NCBI GenBank assembly: GCA_017428945.1
Contig: JAFRPW010000024.1
Location: 116,084 to 180,083 of the forward strand
Reading direction: 5' to 3'
DNA from: Bacteroidales bacterium
Lineage (GTDB): Bacteria > Bacteroidota > Bacteroidia > Bacteroidales > UBA932
Length of the DNA stretch: 64,000 nucleotides
The position numbers were made by a program, and so were the translations under genes. Below are positions 17,117 to 24,492 of this stretch, piece by piece. The notes below the pieces were generated by a model that was given only the letters and a program-made list of their open reading frames with translations, had not been told where the DNA came from and searched no databases. Position 1 is the first letter of the stretch; every line of letters starts with the position of its first letter.

Positions 17117-17148
17117 TTTGGAATAACACCACAAGACAATTATATTTG
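17117..17148 (+). promoter_or_regulatory. Bacteroidetes promoter for the 17154 PIN pair
   Basis: A -33 box TTTG (17117-17120), 20 bases, then -7 box TATATTTG (17141-17148) match the consensus exactly. The ATG at 17154 starts six bases after the -7 box, so the transcript probably begins at or within a base or two of the start codon. Confidence 0.8.
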
Positions 17149-17153
17149 CAAAC

Positions 17154-17930
17154 ATGGACGAGAGAGGAACCATAGAGATAAGGGTTTCCGGTTCCAAAGG
17201 AAACCTGCAGCTGTCCCCTGATAACTATGATATCAGGGACATTGCCGCTATGTTCGAGATTGTGGAAAACCTCATCGCTCCGGGGAGCAAAAAACAACGC
17301 CCTGAAATAAGCTATACAATAGAAGAAGGCTCCGTGCGCCACATTTTCAAGACCGGTTTTCAGGCTGTCATCACGATTACCGCTATCCTCTCTAGCCTTT
17401 CTGACCCAAGGAATATTGACAAGCTGGAACTTCCGACGGCACGAGCCATTGAAAAGCTTCAACAGGAAGCAAGAGCGAAACACTACTCTTATTCCTTCAG
17501 TACATCACAATACGAAGGAGAGTTGCTTCAGATAACCCCTGAAACAAACTTCAGGCGCTCTGAAGATGTTTGGGTTGATGCGGAAGTATACTTATACGGA
17601 GAATTGACGGATGCGGGCGGCAAGGAAAGATCCAATATCCACCTGGATACCAAAGAATATGGCATTATTAAGATAGATGTAGATAAGGATTATTTGAGGA
17701 ACCAGAAAGAAAACTTGCTTTATAAAGAATTTGGTGTAAGAGCGAATGGACGCCAGAGCGTCCTAACCGGGGAGATTGACTTCAACTCGCTCAAACTCAT
17801 TGATATCCATGGATATAAGCCGGTGTTTGATAAAGAGTATTTGAGTGGTCTGATAGCCAAGGCATCCAAATCCTGGAAAGGGGTGGATGTGGATCAGTTT
17901 ATGTCTGAAATAAGAGATTATGAGCAATAG
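17154..17930 (+). CDS. Unknown partner of a PIN-domain protein
   Basis: The 258-residue product has a beta-rich N-terminal part (TIEIRVSGSKGNLQLSP) and two alpha/beta lobes; I do not recognise a named family. Its last 11 bases overlap the PIN gene, and both share one strong promoter, so they form a two-gene unit. The structured repeat lies on both sides of the pair (copy B upstream, partial copy C downstream), as if the pair were a movable cassette. It could be a regulator or an antitoxin-like partner; sequence alone does not say. Confidence 0.65.
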   Translation: MDERGTIEIRVSGSKGNLQLSPDNYDIRDIAAMFEIVENLIAPGSKKQRPEISYTIEEGSVRHIFKTGFQAVITITAILSSLSDPRNIDKLELPTARAIEKLQQEARAKHYSYSFSTSQYEGELLQITPETNFRRSEDVWVDAEVYLYGELTDAGGKERSNIHLDTKEYGIIKIDVDKDYLRNQKENLLYKEFGVRANGRQSVLTGEIDFNSLKLIDIHGYKPVFDKEYLSGLIAKASKSWKGVDVDQFMSEIRDYEQ

Positions 17931-18435
17931 CACGAACAAGAAAGGGCAGGTAGCAATGCTCGATACGAGCTTTCTGATCAGACTGCTGAATGAAGAGGAT
18001 CCCTTGCATAAATATGCAGTGGAGTATTATCAGTATCTTCTTGAACAAGAGTACGTTTTATACGTATCAACCATAGCCTTGGCGGAATACTGTGTAAAAG
18101 GGCAACTGGATGAAATCCCTTTTGATAATCTCCGTGTTGTCCCTTTTAACCTTGACCATTCTTCCACCGCGGGCGAATTTGCAGCCACGCTGTATGAGGC
18201 CAAAAAGAAGGGAGCGTTCAGCCCCGAAAGCCGCCTGATTATCCCGAATGACACGAAGATCTTCGCTCAAGCTGCTAAACTGAATGCGGTGTATGTGGTT
18301 ACATCCGATACTGAAGCAGGTAAGGCCATGAAGACCCTCTCGGGGAAAGGCAATTTCTCCGTACAGCATCTTGACATTCACAAGAGCGTGTCTGAAGCTT
18401 TTGGAATGTTGCTTTATACGGATGCGGAAGTGTAA
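17920..18435 (+). CDS. PIN-domain ribonuclease-like protein
   Basis: The 171-residue product begins with a short tail followed by MLDTSFLIRLL (Asp15), then a conserved glutamate in ALAEYCVKG (about 61), and the acidic third motif in the SDTE segment (about 127-130) after NDTKIFAQAAKL. These are the metal-binding acids of PIN RNases such as VapC. The protein is longer than typical VapC toxins (about 130), and its partner is not a small antitoxin, so a classical VapBC label is not justified. It is convergent with the ATPase gene at 18473. Confidence 0.8.
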   Translation: MSNSTNKKGQVAMLDTSFLIRLLNEEDPLHKYAVEYYQYLLEQEYVLYVSTIALAEYCVKGQLDEIPFDNLRVVPFNLDHSSTAGEFAATLYEAKKKGAFSPESRLIIPNDTKIFAQAAKLNAVYVVTSDTEAGKAMKTLSGKGNFSVQHLDIHKSVSEAFGMLLYTDAEV

Positions 18436-18454
18436 AGGAGTGCTTCACGCCATT

Positions 18455-18471
18455 TGTGCTTGAAGCGGGGG
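18455..18471 (+). repeat. Partial structured repeat, copy C (tail)
   Basis: The sequence TGTGCTTGAAGCGGGGG matches the conserved 17-base tail of copies A and B with two changes; CCATT before it matches copy B as well. The upstream hairpins are not clearly preserved. It lies between two convergent genes, directly after the PIN stop codon. Confidence 0.5.
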
Positions 18472-18472
18472 A

Positions 18473-19774
18473 TTAACACCCCTCCGGCCTCTCACTCGTA
18501 ATCCAGGGCACAGCCCCGTACAATCCCTGAATATAATTCTTCTGATAATTAGAATCATTCCTAGGTGCATGACTCAGTTTCTCTGACCGCTCATGCACCT
18601 TTAATAATGAATAGATGCCCGTATTCTCAACGGCATCCTTCTCCGTGAACCAAATCTGATCCCGGCGGAGCACTTCATTAGACAATAAATTGGTATCGTG
18701 CGTAGTGAAAACAAGTTGCGCACCGTGCGGATTTTCCTCGGGGCTGTTGAACATCTCCACCAACCGCCTGGAAAGTAAAGGATGCATCTTTGAATCCAGC
18801 TCATCAACTACGAGCGTCATGCCCTCGTCCAATGCCTCCAACAACGGCGCTGACAAGGCGAAGACTTTATTAGTACCGGCAGACTCCTGCTCATCCAGGT
18901 CTAACATTTCAGTCCTTACAACAGTGCCGTTCTCATCGTACACATTGTGGGCGGAGTAAATCTGTATGTAAGGATCTCGTTTATACTGGGCAATAAACTC
19001 CTTGGGAAGACCTGGTAGGGACTCAAAATCCACTTTCTCAACGTCAAATCTTTCAAATCCCAATTTCATCTTGCAGATAAACTCCTGTACACGAAGCTTG
19101 GCTTCGGGACTATCCGCTACGCGTTTGCGCGTGTATTTAGAATAGGTGTCCTGAATACCGGAAATAACGCGAAGATTACGCCTGAACCAATTAATTACAC
19201 TATTGGAGATTTCTCCGCCCGCCTGTCCTGCCAAAGAAAGGAACAGGCGGTTTTTGTTTAATACAAGTGTGTCACGGGCGCGGAGGCCTTCCTCGAAACT
19301 CGTGGTATCCAGATTAATACCATCCGGTGTGCGGTCAATGAGACGTTTTTCGGAGCGACCAGGCCACTTGGCTTGGAGCCATTCCGTCACGATGACTTGC
19401 TCGGTATATTCAAAGCCGTAGGTATAGATGCCCCGGGTAGTGGAATCATAATACGTGATTTCAAAACGTGTGGGTTGTGGTTCTCGAGTAGAAAGCACAA
19501 ACGGATCATAGGGCAGGGACTCATCGTCGTTAAGACGGACAGAATCAAGGACCATACGGCGCATAGTACTAATAGCTCTAAGGAGGTTGCTCTTTCCGCT
19601 GGAGTTAGCACCGTAAAGTGATACCGCATTAAGCACCTTGAATGAACTGGGCCCGGAACCGATGACTGACACGCCTTTACCAGGGAGGTCTTTTATGCCG
19701 TTGGAGGCATAGAGGTCCAAAGTCATTTTACGCCCGAAAGAGCGGAAATTCTCGACGGAAAACTTGAGTATCAT
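18473..19774 (-). CDS. AAA-family ATPase, RloA-like (COG1106), orphan
   Basis: The 433-residue protein has an ABC-type P-loop SLYGANSSGKSNLL (about 52-65) after the MILKFSVENFRSFG start typical of SMC/RecF-like ATPases, a Walker B with VVDELDSKMHP (about 322-332) and a switch histidine in FTTHDTNLL (about 356). RloA-type ATPases are usually followed by RloB, a small nuclease-like partner. No RloB is present downstream, where copy C of the structured repeat and the PIN gene lie instead. It may act alone or have lost its partner. It is the only minus-strand gene among the neighbouring defence modules and has its own promoter at 19814-19822. Confidence 0.8.
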   Translation of the reverse strand: MILKFSVENFRSFGRKMTLDLYASNGIKDLPGKGVSVIGSGPSSFKVLNAVSLYGANSSGKSNLLRAISTMRRMVLDSVRLNDDESLPYDPFVLSTREPQPTRFEITYYDSTTRGIYTYGFEYTEQVIVTEWLQAKWPGRSEKRLIDRTPDGINLDTTSFEEGLRARDTLVLNKNRLFLSLAGQAGGEISNSVINWFRRNLRVISGIQDTYSKYTRKRVADSPEAKLRVQEFICKMKLGFERFDVEKVDFESLPGLPKEFIAQYKRDPYIQIYSAHNVYDENGTVVRTEMLDLDEQESAGTNKVFALSAPLLEALDEGMTLVVDELDSKMHPLLSRRLVEMFNSPEENPHGAQLVFTTHDTNLLSNEVLRRDQIWFTEKDAVENTGIYSLLKVHERSEKLSHAPRNDSNYQKNYIQGLYGAVPWITSERPEGC

Positions 19775-19813
19775 ACTAGAGCGTCTTTACGGCCTTGGGC
19801 CTCGTTTTGGACT

Positions 19814-19822
19814 GCAAAGATA
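19814..19822 (-). promoter_or_regulatory. -7 promoter box for the RloA-like gene
   Basis: On the minus strand TATCTTTGC matches the Bacteroidetes -7 consensus 40 bases before the start codon. A matching TTTG box is not evident at 19-21 bases upstream; TTGA is the nearest candidate. Confidence 0.6.
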
Positions 19823-20031
19823 GTTATTATTCTTATGATAATCAAGAAATTTCTTGTTTTGCTCAAAAACTGACAAAATGTCATTAGTTCGCAATTTTGC
19901 AGGCAGTACGAACTGACAAATGGCAGAACAATGGCAAAAATTGAGTAAAAACTGCAAAAGGCACGGTATTTGAACTAAACTGGGTGGTTTTGGTTAGTAT
20001 AGTATCAATATTTTTCTTTCTTTTATTACTT

Positions 20032-20334
20032 ATGAAGAAAACTAAAAATCAAATCATTGCAGATATCGATGCACATCTGCAGAAGAGCCGCAAAGGCTAT
20101 TACAGTGACTTCTACATTGGGATCACGAACGATATAGAACGTCGTTTGTTTGGAGAACACAATGTAGACAGGAACTACGGTTGGTGGATTTATTGCGAAG
20201 CCATCAACAAAGCTACCGCTCAGGAAGTAGAGGAGTATTACCTGAATAAGGGCATGAAAGGTGATACAGGTGGTGGGAATGAGGACTCTACATTTGTGTA
20301 CTGTTATGAGATAACAGCTACTACTATAGAGTAA
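20032..20334 (+). CDS. Small GIY-YIG-like protein
   Basis: The 100-residue product contains FYIGITNDIERRLFGEHN (about 27-44), which matches the GIY-YIG nuclease core: a Y-I-G strand, then the catalytic-type arginine on the following helix and a trailing histidine. The first half-motif (GIY) is degenerate (YYSDFYIG). No extra DNA-binding domain is present. ATG 20032 is chosen because the upstream extension from 19984 is a hydrophobic phenylalanine-rich stretch coming from A+T-rich intergenic DNA. It is one base from the membrane-protein gene, so the two are coupled. Confidence 0.65.
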   Translation: MKKTKNQIIADIDAHLQKSRKGYYSDFYIGITNDIERRLFGEHNVDRNYGWWIYCEAINKATAQEVEEYYLNKGMKGDTGGGNEDSTFVYCYEITATTIE

Positions 20335-20335
20335 C

Positions 20336-21127
20336 ATGAACTGGGTGACCATAACAGTTATAGTGGTTATGGTCATCCTTTATGAGCTGTTAATAATGGA
20401 GAAACGAATAAATAACATAATGGATAAATATACTAGAGTAGCAAGAGTATATCCGGCCATCATAGGAGTGCTCCCTGTTTTTATATTGCTTGCATTGTGT
20501 ATGGGTGAGTGGCTTCCCAAGTATCGAGAGGTGGCGGGAAATGTTAAATGGATATTATGGATGATAGGAGGAACTAGTTTGGCAAGTCTGTCCGTAGGTT
20601 ATCTTGCAAGTGAGCTATTTAGAGAGACATCAAAGTGGTTGTTCCAGTATCCGCTATTCAAGAAAGACGAAACTGAAATGCCAACTACTAAGATGCTGCT
20701 TTGGCAAAATGCAGTAATCTCCCCTGCGTATCATAAATTAATTGCAAACAAGGTAAAAGCGACGTTTGGTATTAAACTACCGACTCCAGAAGAAGAACAA
20801 TCGGACATTAGTAAGGCTTTGAAGACTATAGTTGATGTTGTGTCCCAAATAAGACAATACTGTCGCGGAGACATAATCTTAAGGCAGTACAACATAGAGT
20901 TCGGCTTTTGCCGCAACTATCTTGGCGCAAGTGTGTGGGATATACTAGTAATCATTGGTTTGGGTTTTGCAAATGTATTGTGCGGTTGGTTATCCTGGTG
21001 GGCTATATTTTTAGCATTATTAATACAGTTGTTATTGATGTTTTGCTGTTTTCTGGTGTTGGAAACCAGGGGATGGAGCTATGCCAAATACTTATTTGCA
21101 ACGTTTACAGGTACATATAACAAATAA
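20336..21127 (+). CDS. Multi-pass membrane protein of unknown function
   Basis: The 263-residue product has hydrophobic segments at about 3-20, 38-60, 70-92 and a double one at about 202-245, with a soluble loop of about 100 residues between. I recognise no family. It is bracketed by a GIY-YIG-like gene (1 base upstream) and an MBL-fold gene (9 bases downstream), so a membrane-linked role for two predicted hydrolases is implied by arrangement. Membrane effectors next to nuclease-like proteins are common in abortive-infection modules, but the direction of action is not evident. Confidence 0.65.
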   Translation: MNWVTITVIVVMVILYELLIMEKRINNIMDKYTRVARVYPAIIGVLPVFILLALCMGEWLPKYREVAGNVKWILWMIGGTSLASLSVGYLASELFRETSKWLFQYPLFKKDETEMPTTKMLLWQNAVISPAYHKLIANKVKATFGIKLPTPEEEQSDISKALKTIVDVVSQIRQYCRGDIILRQYNIEFGFCRNYLGASVWDILVIIGLGFANVLCGWLSWWAIFLALLIQLLLMFCCFLVLETRGWSYAKYLFATFTGTYNK

Positions 21128-21136
21128 TAAAAGCAT

Positions 21137-22039
21137 ATGAAAGTAGTTGTATTAAATGTTGGGCCCGCTTTGAGTGCCTACATTGAGTTTGGGGACAAAA
21201 AAGTTGTTTTTGACCTTGGAAAGAGTAATGATTTCTCACCGGTGAATGATTTTCTAATTCCATTATTTGAAAAGCGTGAAGGGAAAAAGGATTCTTATAA
21301 TATAGATCAATTGTTCTTGTCGCATCCTCATAGAGATCATATTTCTGACCTGAGTGCCATGAATGAAAGGTTTCATTACACGCTGTATACTACGCCAAAC
21401 GATTTATCGACAGGAGAGGAGGCGTATAAAAACGTTAATTGGAGCCTAGTGGACGACCCGGAGAGTGATGAGGTAAAGAACGTAAAAGAGGCATATAAGG
21501 GTAGATGTCTTCCTTTGAGGTCATGCGATCCATCACGAATGACAATTGGGTTTATTAACCCGGGTTGGGTTGAAAATGATGAAACACTAAAAGCTGAGAG
21601 TTATACTAATAATTTAAGTATCGTTTTGTACATACACTCCGGCTATAGAATATTCTTTGCGGCAGATATTCAAAAGGAGGGAATGAAGAAACTACTTGAG
21701 TATAACAATGAAATCAAAAAGAGAATTGGACAGGGCGTTGACTTCCTAGTGTGCCCTCATCATGGTCTCCGTTCTTCATTTAGTACGGCACTATTTGATG
21801 CTATGAGAAACGGCAAGACTAAAAAGCTTAATATCGTTTCCGAAAAAGCAAATGATGACGACAATCGAAATGTGGATAGCAGATATAGCTCAACCGACTA
21901 TTGTGAAGGTGACAATAATCTCAGTTCTAAAGATAGTATCGTATGTCAAAGAAAGACATCGCAAGGTCATATTTTTATTGATGATGACGGAACTGTGACG
22001 GTAGAAAAGGATATAGCAAAGATAATTGATAAGTTTTAA
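21137..22039 (+). CDS. Metallo-beta-lactamase-fold protein, ComEC-type
   Basis: The 300-residue protein begins MKVVVLNVGPALSAYIEFG, the usual first strands of the ComEC-type MBL domain, then has the metal motif SHPHRDHISDL (about 56-66), an aspartate in FFAADIQ (about 174-180) and histidines in CPHHGLRSSF (about 210). Proteins of this kind are predicted phosphodiesterases or nucleases. It ends the GIY-YIG/membrane/MBL trio. It is clearly different from the MBL protein at 9770, so the island holds two unrelated MBL modules. Confidence 0.75.
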   Translation: MKVVVLNVGPALSAYIEFGDKKVVFDLGKSNDFSPVNDFLIPLFEKREGKKDSYNIDQLFLSHPHRDHISDLSAMNERFHYTLYTTPNDLSTGEEAYKNVNWSLVDDPESDEVKNVKEAYKGRCLPLRSCDPSRMTIGFINPGWVENDETLKAESYTNNLSIVLYIHSGYRIFFAADIQKEGMKKLLEYNNEIKKRIGQGVDFLVCPHHGLRSSFSTALFDAMRNGKTKKLNIVSEKANDDDNRNVDSRYSSTDYCEGDNNLSSKDSIVCQRKTSQGHIFIDDDGTVTVEKDIAKIIDKF

Positions 22040-22044
22040 GTGTT

Positions 22045-22258
22045 ATGGAAATAAAGTATGCAATAAGAAAGTTGTGTGTGAACGGTCATGATATGCCAGC
22101 CTATCTGCAAAAAAACGGAATATGGTCTTCAGTTCTCTTATAGGGCATCTATGCCCCATGAAATCCACTATTTTGATAGTAAGGATGAAGCGATAGAGTT
22201 TATGAAAAGACGTGAGTGTGGGACATTCTTTGAAATTGTGGAGGTCTATGTGAGTTAG
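22045..22258 (+). pseudogene. Small gene with a frameshift at an A7 run
   Basis: The frame from ATG 22045 stops at 22143, but removing one base from the run of seven A at 22109-22115 joins it to a well-formed second half (FDSKDEAIEFMKRR, FFEIVEVYVS) ending at 22258. The repaired product would be about 70 residues, with the join reading YLQKTEYGLQFSY. The run is a classic site for slippage, sequencing error or phase variation. The shifted frame is +1, so this does not look like ordinary -1 programmed frameshifting even though A-AAA-AAC is present in frame. Confidence 0.6.
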
Positions 22259-22327
22259 ATGAAACATTTGCCTAACAAAAGCATTTCATAATAATGTGAT
22301 AATCGCAAATATATTAAACGAACTACA

Positions 22328-22414
22328 ATGAAAGCCCGCGACCTAATCGACAAACTCTCCCAAGTCTCCCCGGACGCCGAGGTCATAGGCGGCACTTGGA
22401 ATCGTCCAGATTAA
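22328..22414 (+). CDS. 28-residue peptide, probably a truncated small gene
   Basis: ATG 22328 to TAA 22414 encodes MKARDLIDKLSQVSPDAEVI followed by eight residues. The pattern K-A-R-D-L-I-x-K-L-x-x-V-x-P-D-A-E-V is common at the N-terminus of small phage-like proteins, which usually continue as a short beta-rich tail. Here it stops early, three bases before the next gene, so it is likely truncated. Confidence 0.4.
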   Translation: MKARDLIDKLSQVSPDAEVIGGTWNRPD

Positions 22415-22417
22415 ACC

Positions 22418-23119
22418 ATGAAAGAACCAGAAAACAAAACAGAATCGGCAGTACAGCTGTTTGACGAGACATTCAGATCAGGCAACCTGGTAGATCTTAC
22501 ATCGTCTATTGGAGAAGTCGGGATTGACTCTATTCTGAGTCTTGAAGGCGTGCCCACAATCGTAAAAGATATTCCTGTTCTTGGCTTATTGGTTGGCGTG
22601 ACCAAAACGGTGATTGATATCAGGTCATACCTGTTGGGCAGGAAGATTTGTGGCTTTTTCTTCGGGATAAAGGATGTTCCGATAGAGAAAAGAATCAAGT
22701 TCTCGGAGGAGTATTGCCGTGAGAATAGGGAAGATACCGCTGCAGCCTTATTGAGCATTCTGGATAGAATGAATAATCGGAACAATGTCCCGATTGTTTG
22801 CCGACTGATGAAGGCAAAGATGAACGATAGTATTTCAATGCATGACTTTAATCGTTGCATCTTGGCCTTGGAGCGGGTTTCTTATGCCGATTTGGATAGT
22901 CTTTCCAAATTCGACGATGATTACTACGAAGAGGGTCTGGCGGAGTCTTTTGAGTCTGCTGGGTTGGTTTATCTATCAGTTATTGATCCCCACAATAGGT
23001 ATGGCGGGCCTCAAATGAGGCTTTCCAGAACTGGACGCGTGCTGCTTGTATATGGGTTGGAGAGGAATGTGGCTCTGGAGGCCCCGAGGAGTACAAGGAT
23101 TATGAGTGATTTTGGGTGA
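22418..23119 (+). CDS. Unknown 233-residue protein with a hydrophobic hairpin
   Basis: The product has an acidic N-terminus, a hydrophobic segment (DIPVLGLLVGVTKTVIDI, about 51-68) that could be a membrane-insertion hairpin, and a helical C-terminal half with a possible winged-helix-like end (MRLSRTGRVLLVYGL). I do not recognise a family. It is preceded by the truncated 28-residue peptide and followed by a separate promoter, so it seems to be transcribed on its own or with the upstream small genes. Confidence 0.55.
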   Translation: MKEPENKTESAVQLFDETFRSGNLVDLTSSIGEVGIDSILSLEGVPTIVKDIPVLGLLVGVTKTVIDIRSYLLGRKICGFFFGIKDVPIEKRIKFSEEYCRENREDTAAALLSILDRMNNRNNVPIVCRLMKAKMNDSISMHDFNRCILALERVSYADLDSLSKFDDDYYEEGLAESFESAGLVYLSVIDPHNRYGGPQMRLSRTGRVLLVYGLERNVALEAPRSTRIMSDFG

Positions 23120-23156
23120 TAAGGGGAGTGGACGGCCTTTTGATATTCAAATGGTA

Positions 23157-23188
23157 TTTGTATAATTGATTCTTTTTGCATACATTTG
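23157..23188 (+). promoter_or_regulatory. Consensus promoter for the protease cassette
   Basis: TTTG at 23157-23160, 20 bases, TACATTTG at 23181-23188. Both boxes fit the consensus and the start codon of the first gene is 20 bases downstream of the -7 box. Confidence 0.8.
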
Positions 23189-23207
23189 TCAAAGATGAAT
23201 TATTGTT

Positions 23208-23381
23208 ATGAAGAAGAACGATAATAAAGAATTGGTTGAGCAATACAACTCCATTATGAAGGACTATGACCCTAAGCCCTTTATTGCCGGGGATTGGCCA
23301 ATGGAGAATGGAGTGTATAAACAGTACTCAGCTTTCGAAAACCAAACAGTTTCTGTAGGAGGTACAAGTTATTCTCTTTAA
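23208..23381 (+). CDS. 57-residue protein preceding a ClpP/SppA-like protease
   Basis: The short frame begins with MKKNDNKELVEQYNSIMKDY and ends GGTSYSL at TAA 23381. It lies between a strong promoter and the protease gene (12 bases). No domain is recognised; size and position suggest an adaptor, inhibitor or substrate of the protease. The placement relative to the promoter supports a real gene. Confidence 0.6.
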   Translation: MKKNDNKELVEQYNSIMKDYDPKPFIAGDWPMENGVYKQYSAFENQTVSVGGTSYSL

Positions 23382-23392
23382 TTTGTTTTGTG

Positions 23393-24325
23393 ATGCCGAC
23401 TTGGAGCGTTATTTTGAATGAGGCGAATAAGCTTGGGAGAAATAATCCCAATGATGCCGTAAATTACATTGTTAATCAAAAGAGTTCTTTTTTAAGGCGC
23501 TTGTCTGAGAAGACGGGTAGGAATACTATATTGTATTTCTCGGGCTTCCTTCAGAAGCAGCCTTCTAATGATGTGTCCATCAATGATTTGGACATAAACG
23601 CCTTTATGGAAAATATTCACGGCTTGGACAAGAGTCTTGGTCTGGATTTGATTCTTCATACTCCGGGTGGTGATTTGGCGGCCACGGAACAGATTATTAA
23701 GTATTTGAAGACTTGCTTCCATGGAGATATCAGAGCTATTATTCCTCAGATGGCCATGTCTGCTGGGTCAATGATTGCTGTATCGTGTAAGTCTGTTATT
23801 ATGGGAAAACAGTCATCGTTAGGGCCGTTTGACCCTCAGTTAAACGGTGTCCCATGCCAGTCTGCTATTCGTGAGTTTTATAAGGCCGTTGATGATGTTT
23901 CTAAGAATCCTGCATCTTTGGGCTTATGGCAAGCAATCCTATCTAAACTCAATCCTACTTTCCTGACTCTTTGTGCTCAGGCTGATGAACTGGCAGAAGA
24001 ACTGACAGAAAAGATTCTTGAAGATAAAGACATTGACAAATCTACCAAGTCAAAAATAAAGGATGTCTTTGCAAAGAATAAGAATAGCAAGACGCATAGT
24101 CGTCATATTGATAGGGATAAATGCCGCGATGCTGGACTTGATGTGATTGATTTGGATGCAGACAATGAATTACAAGACCTAGTCCTTAGTATTCATCATT
24201 GTTGTATGATTTTAGCCGAACAAACCCCCGTGGTTAAGATTGTTGAGAACAACATAGGTGGGTGTTATGTTAGGAACGCCATGATGCCGACTCCTCCCCA
24301 AATACCCGGGCCTATTCATCGCTAG
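23393..24325 (+). CDS. SDH/SppA-like membrane-free serine protease
   Basis: The 310-residue product belongs to the ClpP/crotonase-fold serine proteases related to SppA and the serine dehydrogenase proteinase family. It shows LILHTPGGDLAATEQI (about 87-102, the oxyanion GG) and the nucleophile in MAMSAGSM (Ser123), followed by LGPFDPQ. There is no obvious transmembrane segment. The C-terminal third is helical with KIKDVFAKNKNSKTHSRHID, where further catalytic residues may lie. ATG 23393 is used rather than the GTG directly before it. Related stand-alone proteases occur in defence neighbourhoods as putative effectors. Confidence 0.75.
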   Translation: MPTWSVILNEANKLGRNNPNDAVNYIVNQKSSFLRRLSEKTGRNTILYFSGFLQKQPSNDVSINDLDINAFMENIHGLDKSLGLDLILHTPGGDLAATEQIIKYLKTCFHGDIRAIIPQMAMSAGSMIAVSCKSVIMGKQSSLGPFDPQLNGVPCQSAIREFYKAVDDVSKNPASLGLWQAILSKLNPTFLTLCAQADELAEELTEKILEDKDIDKSTKSKIKDVFAKNKNSKTHSRHIDRDKCRDAGLDVIDLDADNELQDLVLSIHHCCMILAEQTPVVKIVENNIGGCYVRNAMMPTPPQIPGPIHR

Positions 24326-24344
24326 TACTTTAGTTTTATTATAA

Positions 24345-24375
24345 GCGCTATCGCATCCAAGGCGATGGCGTTTTT
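24345..24375 (+). terminator. Rho-independent terminator after the protease gene
   Basis: The stem CGCTATCGC (24346-24354) and GCGATGGCG (24362-24370) has one G-T pair, a 7-base loop and a TTTTT run directly after. With the promoter at 23157 it delimits a complete two-gene cassette. Confidence 0.85.
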
Positions 24376-24492
24376 GTTTATTATTATGCTAGCCCTGATA
24401 AATGTTAATAACATGTTGAAAACTCTATTGAATGTGCCGCCACATAGAGATAGTAGTTTGCATCTTTCCATCGAATGTATAAAACGACGCAT

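Noticed and set aside
17920-18435. Classical VapBC toxin-antitoxin pair
   Set aside because: The partner protein is 258 residues, has no antitoxin-type DNA-binding start, and the PIN protein is longer than usual VapC.
22105-22116. Programmed -1 frameshift at A-AAA-AAC
   Set aside because: The slippery heptamer is in frame, but the continuing gene lies in the +1 frame; the -1 frame gives no sensible product.
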